Shown here: piece by piece, positions 13,701 to 24,257 of the stretch
Layout of the letters: each line of letters begins with the position of its first letter
How positions within the stretch are numbered: position 1 is the first letter of the stretch
Assembly (NCBI GenBank): GCA_007644065.1
Contig: VJWN01000007.1
Coordinates: 3,006,167 to 3,070,166, forward strand
Direction of reading: 5' to 3'
DNA: 64,000 nt
Source: Margaritispora aquatica
Taxonomy: Eukaryota; Ascomycota; Leotiomycetes; Helotiales; Discinellaceae
Made by a program: the position numbers and the translations under genes
The notes under the pieces: generated by a model
What the model was told of the DNA's origin: nothing
Seen by the model: only the letters and a program-made list of their open reading frames with translations
Databases searched by the model: none

Positions 13701-15803
13701 TGTATTGACTGCAATGTACCTAGTATATGAAAGCTGCGGTTCTAATTTGCTTCAGTGAAAATTGGTAAACACTGTCCCCTTGCTTTCAGGTAGTAAGTAT
13801 GCTCGTACAGTGTTTATGCCAAAGTATCGCCATTTACCAGCTATGCATAGCTCGCCCTTGTTATTTTATTTGCTGTAGTTGGTGTATGTGTCTGCGTTAT
13901 GTAGTCTTTTTTACTTTTTTTTTCATATCACTCGCTGTTCACTCGCTATATTCTCCTCCCCTTCTTCTTCTCCTCACCACTGCCGTATTCACTACTCACG
14001 ACTATGCCGCCTTTTCCCTCGCAATTTCCCCTTTGCTCCCATATGTAGCACTCATATCAATGCTGAAAATCCTAGATTAGCACAGCGTGTGCTTCCGCTT
14101 CCGAGATGTGAATCGAGAGGAGGGGGTAAACAATTGTGGATTCGGTGGTTTAGAGGACTTGGATCACACTAGCTACATGGAAGAGTTGGGTTGATAATGA
14201 CACTTTGTTGAGCGACAGGAGATAAAGAGGTGGTTTGGGAAAGAATTTTGAGTTAGGAAGTCTTTGTGAATTTGTGGAGGGTAGAGAGGAATGGGATGAT
14301 GGGCAATAGGAGACACCGACGCAGGAGAAGATGAGAGGTGAAGACGCCTTGAGACAAGTTGAGGTAGGGTGGAAAAGCGTTTGTAAAGATCGAGTCGGCA
14401 AAGAGATGTGTGTGAATGGGGTGACGGTGGCGTGACAATCGGGCGAGGAGTTCGAATCGACGGAGAGGGTGTGAGTTGAACACAGCTCCCTCACGTCAAG
14501 TATTATGAGTTCATGGCATGATTTTGTTAGAGGTGTTCATTCCTCGCTCTGTCTGTAAGTCTATCGCCCTGGATCAGCTTGAGACTGATGGCGTCTTTAT
14601 GGACGATTTCGATGTCGATGTCGATGTCGATGTCGGCGGCGGTGCTGGTGGCGGTGGTGATGAAGTGAGAAGTGACAATGAGTGTCTCCACAGGAACAGT
14701 GGATGAAACGTAAGATCTGTCGCTCAAAACATTGCTTATGCTCCTGATGCAAGCCATGCGTGCGTATGTCTCTTCATCCAGCCATTTAGTCAGTTGGTCA
14801 GGAATTGGACATGATGGATATGTGCACAGTGTGCAGCATGTAGTTCTAACCTGTCTCTACACACGCCTCCTCCTCCTCCTTCTTCTGGCCGATACCATGC
14901 TGTTCTGGTTCGATTAATGTCTTGACATAGGATTTGATGTTCCTGTGGATGGGCTTGTTGGGGATCAGGTGGAGTCTAGAGAGTTTAGAGTCTGGGGTAG
15001 CGATGGGGGTATTGATAGTGGTATGATGGGGAATGGAAATGGAAAGTCAATATGGATACTTGGTCTATGGTGTGATGATGTCGAACGGTAGAGGTGTCAA
15101 TATGTTGATAGGGGCGTTACCGCGATGCTGAGTTATGCGAGTGGAAAAGAGGCAAAAGGCTTAGTTGACGCGATTGCGTGATGGACTTTGGGGTTGTTGG
15201 GCTGGTCGGAGAATCGGTGTTTAATATCCACGGGTTGGGGTACATCCACTTGTGGTAGTGGTTAAGTTAAGATAGGTATGTTTTTGTAGACTTGGAATCG
15301 TGGATGAGGAGGAACTTCGAGCTGCAAAGAGAATTTTCAGCGGAGGGGGAATGGTGACAAAGCAGAGGGGAGAGAGGAGGGGAGGAGGGGAGGAGGGGAG
15401 AATGGAATTTGTCTTTACTTTCACCGTATATTATTTTCTTGGAAATTGACATCGCAACAGTCTTGACATGATGAGTTAGAACGAAGTTTGAGTTTGATCT
15501 GTATTGTGAGCTTTTATGCATACCTACCATTCGATTTTGTTGAGTATACTGTGATATGGAAGAGTTGCAAACCTTATCACTCTATTTATTTATATCATAT
15601 CATACAGAGTCTTGAGTATTGAATCTCAATTTGCTGTGTACGCGTCTTGTGCTGCACAATTGTTTTGTTAGCATTTCATTCAAATCAGTCAGATTGAAGC
15701 TATTTTGCTATTTATCTCGAGTGAAGCTTAGTATTGAATAGTTGTAACGGTTCTATTCGTTGACCAATTGGTACTTGGCTTTTGGATTTATGATAAATGG
15801 TCA

Positions 15804-15820
15804 GTATGTATGTATGTATG

Positions 15821-15850
<30 letters not shown>
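15804..15850. repeat. GTAT tetranucleotide microsatellite
   Basis: About 11.75 perfect copies of GTAT over 47 bases in intergenic DNA. Confidence 0.96.
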
Positions 15851-15851
<1 letters not shown>

Positions 15852-17529
15852 CTAGACAAAAATAAATTAGCAGGACTGCTGAAATTGAATGCAGTAGCAC
15901 ATGAAGGAGAGATACTCAGTCCATGAGGAGAATGCTGCCGAGTAGGATAGCCTATACAGGAACAGGCACAAGCTTGAAGTTGCCTAAGAATAGTGCTGCC
16001 CTGGCTTATGAACTTCTAAAGCAGAGCAGGCAAGTGGCAACGGTGTTGGTTAGTATCCCCTTTTTTGTGTGGGTTTTCGAGTATGGGGCGATTGGTTTTG
16101 AATAATGCTTCTTAATGATCATAAGTTGTAGCCCTGTCAGGAGATTTAATTTCAAGTTTGGTTTTGTATTGTTGAAGAGAGTGCACAGTTGGGAATGTAA
16201 ATAGCCGGAAGTGAGGCTAATAAGTCAATGTGAGACTATACGAACACTTCATCACTGTAAAATTTAGGTCCATTATAGTCTTGATGTTCGTATGTATTGG
16301 TACGAAGCTTAAGGTGTGTATTGCCGTATACCCAGATCTGAATCATTGTGACGCTCGATTGTTGTTCGTTGAGGTAGATCCGGGATGGGTGTATTTGTGG
16401 ATTTTGAATTTGACAGCTTGGACGAGTTTGTTGAGAGTACGGGTCGCTCAAAAGGAGACGAGAAAGAGGGGAACCAAATTTCCTCATCAAATAAGTGTTA
16501 GATTATGACATGAACCGCTTGGAGCGTTGAATACCGACAACTAACAAATCTCGACCAATCCGTACTTAGACAACATACTCAATACGAGTGTCGAGGCATA
16601 GTCAGTTCATAGCTGGAAACCTCAGGAGGAATTCAAAACGTATAAGCATGAAGTTTGTCTCAAGATCAGACTGATGATGGTTGCTTGCTACAATTCTTCA
16701 ATAAATGAAGTAACTTGTATGATAGGGATGAAAGTTAGGTAGGCAGTGAGAAGCCAAATTAGCGAGAAAGTCACGGTATATTGGCACGTGCCTGAGGAGA
16801 AGTCCACTGTTTCGGCTCTCGGCAATATAGTTCTTGGCCAAGCCAGACATATCTGAACTTTGAATCTTTGAATTATCTATCACCAATATGAACAAGAATT
16901 CAATCAAAAGACCTTCTACATAACTACCTATCACCCCACCTTTGAAATCTGAACTCACTAGATTCTATTGAATTCTGATAACCACTATCTCGAGGGTAGA
17001 AAGGTACAAATCTGATCGTTCAAACTGCCCCGCAAAAGTGTTGGCAAATTGTAACGTAGCACCCATGGCAGTCTCGAGAGATCGCCCTCCCCAACCACAA
17101 GGTATCGATATCGATCACTCACTGCACGTCGAGGTCATAGTTAAGCCAAGCGGGGTCTCCTGCCCACAGCAACATGCATGCAGTGAGCTGTGCCTGTACC
17201 TGTACCTCTCTAAAGGTGGGGTAGCGAGCGGCAGCGTACCTGAATGTTGATCTTGTGCCTTTCTCCTGCTTTGCCATCTCTCGTCAAAATTTAAACGTTA
17301 TTCTTGCATCTCTATAGTCTGTATTTCTGTACACCAGCTAGTGAGCTAGTCAGTCACTTGCGCTTTCCTAAGCTAAGTAGGCAAGTGTAGCTTAGTCCTA
17401 CCTTATATCAACATCTACATAAAGCCTCTCTCTCATTGCAAGATGCGAGTCCTTATCTCACAAGCATTTGCAAGAGCTGCATCTTTATGGTCTACCACTA
17501 ACCCCTCAACCAAACCAAACTCAAACGAA

Positions 17530-20195
17530 ATGCTCACCACCAACCTACAAAATATCCTCCTCTCAAGCCTCGCAGCCACCAGTCTCGTGGCAAGCCAGCC
17601 CACATGTCCAGACTATTCGTCCTACTCACAACAACACCACGCTCCTTTCAGCAGCGGACGCTATAACCTCTCTTCCATGCGCCCCTCCCCCGCATGTCGA
17701 ACCTTCAACTCAAGCATAGTCGAGGACACGATTGCGAGCATGAAGAGTGTGATCAAAGATCCGGATCTGTTCCGTCTGTTCGAGAATACGTTCCCGAATA
17801 CGCTTGATACGGCGGTGAAGTGGCGAGGGTACTCGGAGGGGAATCCGAGGGAGGAGTTGGCGTTTTTAATCACGGGGGATATTAATGTTTGTTATATCTC
17901 AAGACCCTTTCTGAGGGAGGAAGAAGGGTCGTCCTAACATCATATTTCTAGGCAATGTGGCTCCGCGACTCCGCCAACCAAATGCAATCGTACCTGTCCC
18001 TCCTAACCCTGTCTTCCTCCCCGAATTCCCTCGCAAGTCTCTACCGCGGCGTCATCAACCTACAAGCACGCTACATCCGGTCTGCACCATATTGTAACTC
18101 TTTCCAGCCGCCTCCGGAATCCGGCCTCGCGCCCACGCGGAACCAGCAGAAACCAGACCGCTTCACGCCCGCTGCATCGGACGACGTGGTGTTTGAGTGC
18201 AAGTGGGAGCTGGATTCGCTGGCGGCGTTCCTGCAGCTTTCGAGTGAGTATTTTGAGAAGACGGGCGATGCAGCGTTTTTTGCTGAGTTTGGGTGGGTTG
18301 GGGCCGTGGAGAGGGTGTTGGGCGTTGTGAGAGGGGAGATGGGGTATGTTTGATCTTCTTCTTGATTTTCGTCTCTATGTGGATGGGAGTCTGTATGAAT
18401 TGGGGAACGGTGTACAATGACAATGGCGTTGAGCGAGTTCATGTATAAGTTTGGTGCAAGCTAACCGACACCTCCCCCTCAGAGGCACCTACGCAGCGAA
18501 CGGAAGCGTAAACACGATGCCATATACATGGGAGAGAGAAACAACAGTCGGAAGCGAGACGTTAGCGAATCAAGGGAGAGGGAATCCCGTACGCGACGGG
18601 ACGGGGTTGGTGAGGAGTGCGTTTCGACCTAGTGATGATGCGTGAGTCTTCTTCTTCTTGTTTGTACATCTTGCGGTTATCCTGAACATCTTATCCTATC
18701 TTATCACTTACACACTCTTTTTATCATGTCGATCTCCATATCCCGCCACACCCCCATATCTTCTCTGCTCTCCTGGCGACCAAAACCCCTTCCCCCATCT
18801 CATCACCAATCAACTAACACACACCTCCTTTCCCCAACAGAACGATCTACCAACTCTTCATCCCCGCCAACATGCAATTCTCGCACTCCCTCGGCACCGC
18901 CTCGAAAATCATGTCAAGCATCGCCCTTCTCCCAGCTTCTCAACTCAACCAAACAACTCACGCAACTCTAAAGAGCCTAGCGAACGAAATGCGCACCCTA
19001 TCAACCAGCATCCAAAAAGCGATCGAGAAACACGGCATCGTGCGGGATCCGGTCTATGGGCGCGTTTATGCGTTTGAGGTTGATGGGTTTGGCTCTGGTG
19101 AGTTCTTCGATCTCATATCTTCCCTGGTTATATTTTGCGTTTTTGTTTTTATTCTTCGTGTCTGTGGTTTTCATTTGTGTTTGAATGTGACATTCTACGG
19201 AATGACGTTCCATTAGCCAAGGTAATGAAACGCAATGTGAAGCGAGTGAGTGAGTCAGATAGACGCATCGGCGGCAAATATACATACAAGTGCTGTATAG
19301 ACTGGAGGTCTGGTTCTGGTGGGAGGGCATGTGTATCTTGCATTCGATAAAATGGAGCGAGAAAGACAAAACGCGTGAACTTAATATCCTCGATCAAAAT
19401 AACTAACGAATACCTCTGCCAAACAGCAAACCGCATGGACGACGCCAACATCCCGAGTCTCCTCTCCGCGCCTTTCCTAGGCTACCTCAACGTCTCGGAC
19501 CCGGTGTACCAGAACACGCGACGATACGTGCTCAGTAGCGATAATCCATATATGATGCGCGGGCCGGTTATCAATGCGTATGTCTCTTTCCTTTTATTTC
19601 TTTCCTTGCCTTACCTCCCTTCACTCCTTATTCCTTGCTTCTTGGATTATTTGAGTTATTTGGCGTGCTCTGTTCACTTCGCTTCTCATCTTGGCCAGCG
19701 AAGTAGCCATGTTTTTCACTGTTTGTGTACATATTTCGGTGTTTTCATTACACCGCCCTGTCGTTCTTTCTTCCTTCAACCTGTGAACTTTCACCCACCC
19801 ACCCAACTATCCGAAATTCAACTTGCTAGCAAACCAAACCCCCCAAAAATGAGTCCCTCCATCCACTAACCCGCCTCCACAGCATCGGCGGGCCCCACGA
19901 ATCCTTCGGCTACGCCTGGCCCATGGCATCCATAATCCGGATCTTCACGACGCCTCTCCCCAACACCAGCTCTCCGTCCCGCTCCCGCTCCGCAGCCGAA
20001 GACGAAATCTTCAGCACGTTGCGCGAAATCCTGTCCTCGACCGCTGGATTGGGATTGATTCACGAGAGCATCAACTCGTTTGACGCGGACGATTGGACGA
20101 GGGAGTGGTTTAGTTGGGCGAATGGCTTGTTTGGGCAGTGTGTGCTTGATTTGAGGGAGAGGGCGCCGGGGGTGTTGGGGAGGAGTTTTCAGTGA
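17530..20195 (+). CDS. Secreted GH125 exo-alpha-1,6-mannosidase
   Basis: Six exons join without frame error: 17530-17886, 17952-18343, 18483-18641, 18841-19097, 19427-19577 and 19883-20195, giving 542 aa. The frame also has an ATG at 17443, but the one at 17530 directly precedes a good signal peptide (hydrophobic core [16 protein letters not shown]), so I prefer it. Family landmarks are the N-terminal CPDYSSY region, ITGDIN joined over intron 1 to [10 protein letters not shown] (about 115-130), the MPYTWER segment, [15 protein letters not shown], and the C-terminal [16 protein letters not shown] block. GH125 (formerly DUF1237) enzymes are metal-independent and remove terminal alpha-1,6-linked mannose from N-glycans or fungal mannans; the signal peptide places this one in the secretory path or outside the cell. 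Fungal members are usually 500-550 aa, so it appears complete. Neighbouring genes are over 2 kb away and there is no cluster context. Confidence 0.93.
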
Positions 20196-22379
20196 ATTGG
20201 TAGGGGAGAGAGGTGGGGAGGAGGAAAGGAAAGTGAGGTGAGGTTGAGAGAGGAGTGGAATTGGGCTTGCGGGGAGGGTAAGTGGAGAGAGGCAGGAGGG
20301 AAGGCAAGAGAAAGAAGAGATAATTGATAGGGGAATTGACGGCGATGACGATTGAGTTAGATTGGATGGAAGTGAAGATGAAGATGAGGCGAGGAAGTCA
20401 ACAAGTGGGAGAATGACGAAAGATTGAGTGGCTTTTACCTACCTAGTCATACTTAGCATCCATCGTCCGAAGCAGACCACATCATCTAATGTCTAGTGTT
20501 TGCTTCTTCAGCTGATCGCAATCTGGTCTCTTCAGGTTACAAATCTTGTAGGGGTAGTTCTGCTGATTTTGCTTACTTAACTTTGTTAGATACCTAAGAA
20601 GGTGAATTGTACATGAGAGCGTTGCTATACAGCATTTAATATTGGCATTTGTGGCCTCACAACAAAGGTAGTCACTAAGCTACTATGCCCCCCCGGAGCA
20701 TGTGACGCGGTATCTAAGCTGAACCTTGTAATCTTACAATCAACACTTCTGGCGAGTTTCGCAGTGGAGATGACGCTGGCGACGATGATGATGATGATGA
20801 TGATGATGATAATGGTGTTGGCAGTGGCGGTGACCTGCGCAGTATAGACAGGACGAGGAGCCAAGGCATGGAATCGGATGCATACTCAGCGAGCCAGCGA
20901 GCTAGCCAAGGAACAGAAAGTCGGAACTGACTCCAAGAAAGACACGTAGGTAGGTAAGTCCCTGGCTGGTTCTACTGACATACAGTATCCTGTCCAGATT
21001 TATCAGCACGACCGGGTCCATACTCGGAAACGGACGAAACCAACACTGTGGAGCTGCAGAAACGAAAGATACCGATGGCACAAAAAACAAGCATACAAGA
21101 ATACGGAAACGGAAACATACGGTATCAAGTGATTGTGCTTATCATACTTTCCGTCAGATACCGCTCATTCTAATAAACAAACTGCCTATATTTGGCGCCA
21201 GAAACTGGACACAGCTTATCCCGTCGGGTTGCCTCCTTCCGCAAGATAGAAGCTTGAAGGTGAAGAACAACAATTAAGAAATCAAGAGTCCTCGGCATGG
21301 TGATCTCTCTCGGCATCCATCATGACTGCTTCTGAGCACATGGGAATGATGGCCCTCCTCGTGACGAAAGATTCAAAATGCATGACAACACGCACACCAA
21401 TAACTCAACGAGAATGACAATGACACCCTCGAACACCTTCGAGACGTTAATTCATGCCCCCAGCTCCACTGGAGCTCCTTGAAGGATCATCAGTTCAACT
21501 GAAGAGAGATCTGCAATCGACAAATGAGGAAATGCTCGCGGCAGGATGAAGGAAGGAATGAAGGAAGGAACCGCGTTCTGGAAATCAAACCCTTAAAATG
21601 TCATTCAAGCAAGTCGCCTGGAGGTTGGAGATGGAAAAAACGAAACCAAACTCTAAGAGAGCCAAGAATCCAAATACAAGCAGAACGGAGAAAAATAAAG
21701 ATAATAACACATCCCATCTCCCGTTAACCAAGCCTCTATGCCAAGGAAAATCCGATTCTTGTCAAGTTTCAAGCAATTGCCGCTGGCCAATGGAGGATTT
21801 TCATAAGACTCCGCCAGTCGAAATTCACCGCTGTGTAAACTCTTGATTTGTCGTGAACGCACAGGCAGCATTGATGTTTCACCACAACCACCACCACGTT
21901 TCCCATCCGCAGCGCGGGGGCGACAACTTCCGCAACCACCATCCAACATCAAAACAAGATGTGTGTGACGACTACAGCTAGTTTCTGTACTCGAGAGTTG
22001 CGATTGGCTCTTAAACCTAACGTTTGTCGGATGATTGCTTCGTCTGATCTGATGGTGCTGGCATGATTGCTTGAACTGCTTGAGCCCTTCAACTTTTCCG
22101 TGGTGAATGCATGAATCTGAAGATGTATCGAGACGTCGTCTGTTGTTTGGTCGTGAGCGATGGGATTAGAGGCTCGAGTCTCGCTCTTGCTCTCGCTCTG
22201 AATCCTTCGACTTTGGCTTGTGTCTGTTCTCTACTGTCTCTTTCTGTATCTCTGACATCGACGTTGATGAGATCAAGTCGACATCCAATGGTTTCCATCT
22301 CATTTCGTACATTCCTTTGGTCATCATCACACATATCTTGATGAGCAGCAGCAGTAGCTCGCGGCAGCAGGCTGTCAAC
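20196..22379. other. intergenic
   Basis: No gene supported. The beginning is the purine-rich 3' flank of the GH125 gene. A GAT trinucleotide run lies at 20784-20810. The last part is the promoter and leader of the CFEM gene, whose frame stays open upstream of the chosen ATG. Confidence 0.6.
20784..20810. repeat. GAT trinucleotide microsatellite
   Basis: Nine perfect GAT units in non-coding DNA. Confidence 0.93.
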
Positions 22380-24257
22380 ATGATGTCGAATACTGTCTCT
22401 AATGCTCTAATTCTGTCGTTTATGTTGTTCATCTCCGCCAACTGCGTTCGTTCCCAGACCTTGGAACAGGAGATTGCTGGACTTCCGGCGTGCTCGACAA
22501 CTTGCCTTACCAAGGCGGCCGTGACTGTGAAATGCGGTGCAGGAGATTTTGCGTGCCAGTGTCAATTCCAGGAATCAATCGTAGGAGTGCTAGGGAGGAT
22601 ATCATCCCAGGCTACGTGTCTCATCGGAGACTGTGGATTGTCGAACAGTACTGGTGAGTTATTTGATGTTCAAGATGAGCTCAATAAGACTGACAATGTA
22701 ATAGCCACGAGAGTGACGTTCAGAAGGATCTGCAGTATCTTGAGTGCGTCCTCATCGTCAACAGCAGCCACTGTGGCAACGGCTGCATCAACCTCTGTGA
22801 GCACATCTTCGGAGCAAATTATTATAGCGAGCACGACTATTGTACCGCCGACCTCGAGTTCGAGTTCATCCCAGATCGACACAACAAGTTCCAGCAGTGA
22901 AGTGGCCGTTTCCAACACCAGAGCCGTTCTTCCAACGAGTCTTCGTCTTGTAACATCGCTACCCCAAGTAATGACCGCTCTCAGCCAGACAATTATCTCA
23001 ACATCGATAACAGAGCCAACACTACTTTCTGTATCCTCGTCCACATCTGTGCCATCTCCAACTTCGAATCCATCAACTTTCTTAACCACGGAAAGGTCGA
23101 CTACACAATCGACAACAATTCCTGTTTCAGTGACAGCAGCTCTAACATCACTCACTGACGCATTAATCACACCCACTTCCACACAAGTGTCCCTTTCAAC
23201 AAGTTCATTCACTTCAGCAATCATGGGAGCAGCAAAGATGTCACCCATAGCCGAGTCGAACTCTTACATTCCAGGTCAAGCTGAACAAACAAGTCCTATG
23301 AGGCAGACAAGAGCAAGTCTGAGTGCTGCCGGTATTATTGGGATCATTATTGGTGCCGTTGCTGTCGTTGTGGCCATTTTAGGAGTTTCTTTTTGGTATT
23401 GGAGAAGGAAGAAGATGACCGCTTTTGCCAACCAGAATATCAACCGAGAAGAGACAGCTGGAATTGGTGGTGGGCCAAGAAGTATGACCTATCGACAGCC
23501 GGAGCCGGAAATTGAACGAGAGAAGTCACTTCCACCTAATCCTGTCAGCCCTCGGACGCCGGCTATTGAGGAGCCATCATTCGAGGAAAGGAAGTCGAGC
23601 TTGACTCTCAATATTGGGTACAGTCCCGCAGAAGAGAGATTTCCCGTCATGTCAACTCTACAGCCCACAACATACAATCCTCCACAACGATCGGAACCAT
23701 CCAAACTATTACCGGTGGCGACCAAACCAGACCAGGAGCAATATCGATCAACTGTATCATCTTTTCTGCCTTCCAATAATGCTCACAAATCAGCTGCATC
23801 GAGTTTCTTTGCTAGCATCCCCATCCTGCTGGACTCTAAGGAAGGTCGATGTGAAGAGTGTTTGCACAACCAGGAAAAGTTTCGATTTGCGCACTCTTCT
23901 GGAGTTACACCACTCGTATGTGCATGTGCGACTAAGCATCCTTCTTCGGAAAGTCATCAATCCTCGACGATGGAACAATCACGTGGTGTATCCGGTGTAT
24001 CAATAACGAGATCGGAATTCGAAGAGGAATTGCTCGTTGGCAGAGTGCCAACGTTGATGCCAGAAAGGAGGAGTATCATCGACGACGATGATTGGGAAGA
24101 CGAGTTGGCCTTGGACAGGGAATTAAGCAAGATCAGTGAAGTGAGTGATGTGAAGCCATTGAGGAGTAATCCGATTGTTCCACAGCCAAGGCCTCTGTTT
24201 GGTAGGAAGTCAAGCAGCAAGGAGAGCTTCGAATTCAGCTTCAAGAGCAAGAGATGA
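22380..24257 (+). CDS. CFEM-domain single-pass membrane protein with long cytoplasmic tail
   Basis: The frame is open throughout, but a 51-nt in-frame intron is very likely at 22654-22704 (donor GTGAGT, branch-like ACTGACA, acceptor AATAG). Removing it brings the eighth cysteine to normal CFEM spacing and yields 608 aa. I start at the ATG at 22380, which opens a signal peptide (NALILSFMLFISANCVRS); an ATG at 22341 would add 13 residues. Order: signal peptide 1-25; CFEM domain about 30-105 with eight cysteines (CSTTC, KC, ACQC, TC, DC, IC); a Ser/Thr-rich extracellular stalk to about 290; a transmembrane segment about 297-321 (GIIGIIIGAVAVVVAILGV) followed by WRRKK; and a disordered cytoplasmic tail of almost 290 residues. 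CFEM proteins bind heme, act in adhesion or serve as receptors or effectors. The stalk-TM-tail architecture resembles surface sensors rather than GPI-anchored heme scavengers. The position after the CxC pair is Gln-Phe, not the usual Asp. Confidence 0.88.
   Translation: MMSNTVSNALILSFMLFISANCVRSQTLEQEIAGLPACSTTCLTKAAVTVKCGAGDFACQCQFQESIVGVLGRISSQATCLIGDCGLSNSTGELFDVQDELNKTDNVIATRVTFRRICSILSASSSSTAATVATAASTSVSTSSEQIIIASTTIVPPTSSSSSSQIDTTSSSSEVAVSNTRAVLPTSLRLVTSLPQVMTALSQTIISTSITEPTLLSVSSSTSVPSPTSNPSTFLTTERSTTQSTTIPVSVTAALTSLTDALITPTSTQVSLSTSSFTSAIMGAAKMSPIAESNSYIPGQAEQTSPMRQTRASLSAAGIIGIIIGAVAVVVAILGVSFWYWRRKKMTAFANQNINREETAGIGGGPRSMTYRQPEPEIEREKSLPPNPVSPRTPAIEEPSFEERKSSLTLNIGYSPAEERFPVMSTLQPTTYNPPQRSEPSKLLPVATKPDQEQYRSTVSSFLPSNNAHKSAASSFFASIPILLDSKEGRCEECLHNQEKFRFAHSSGVTPLVCACATKHPSSESHQSSTMEQSRGVSGVSITRSEFEEELLVGRVPTLMPERRSIIDDDDWEDELALDRELSKISEVSDVKPLRSNPIVPQPRPLFGRKSSSKESFEFSFKSKR
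22654..22704 (+). other. in-frame 51-nt intron within the CFEM coding region
   Basis: GTGAGT at the 5' end and TAATAG at the 3' end, 51 nt, divisible by three and free of stop codons. Retention would insert 17 residues between cysteines 7 and 8 of the CFEM domain. Splicing is preferred because the spliced spacing fits the family. Confidence 0.72.

Larger units (their letters stand above)
6974..17529. other. 10.5-kb stretch with no supportable gene
   Basis: The longest open frames are about 175 codons, in the skewed repeat-rich zone 7271-7798 and in scattered short frames elsewhere. None has a recognisable domain, signal peptide or splice partners that extend it. 6974-7800 is probably the 5' flank of the large minus-strand gene and is purine- or pyrimidine-skewed with short tandem repeats. 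From 8 to 17 kb the DNA looks like ordinary intergenic sequence with microsatellites. No tRNA cloverleaf or transposase similarity was seen by eye. Confidence 0.5.

Noticed and set aside
22670..23248. 192-codon minus-strand frame rich in Val/Glu/Asp
   Set aside because: It is the antisense shadow of the Ser/Thr-rich stalk of the CFEM gene.
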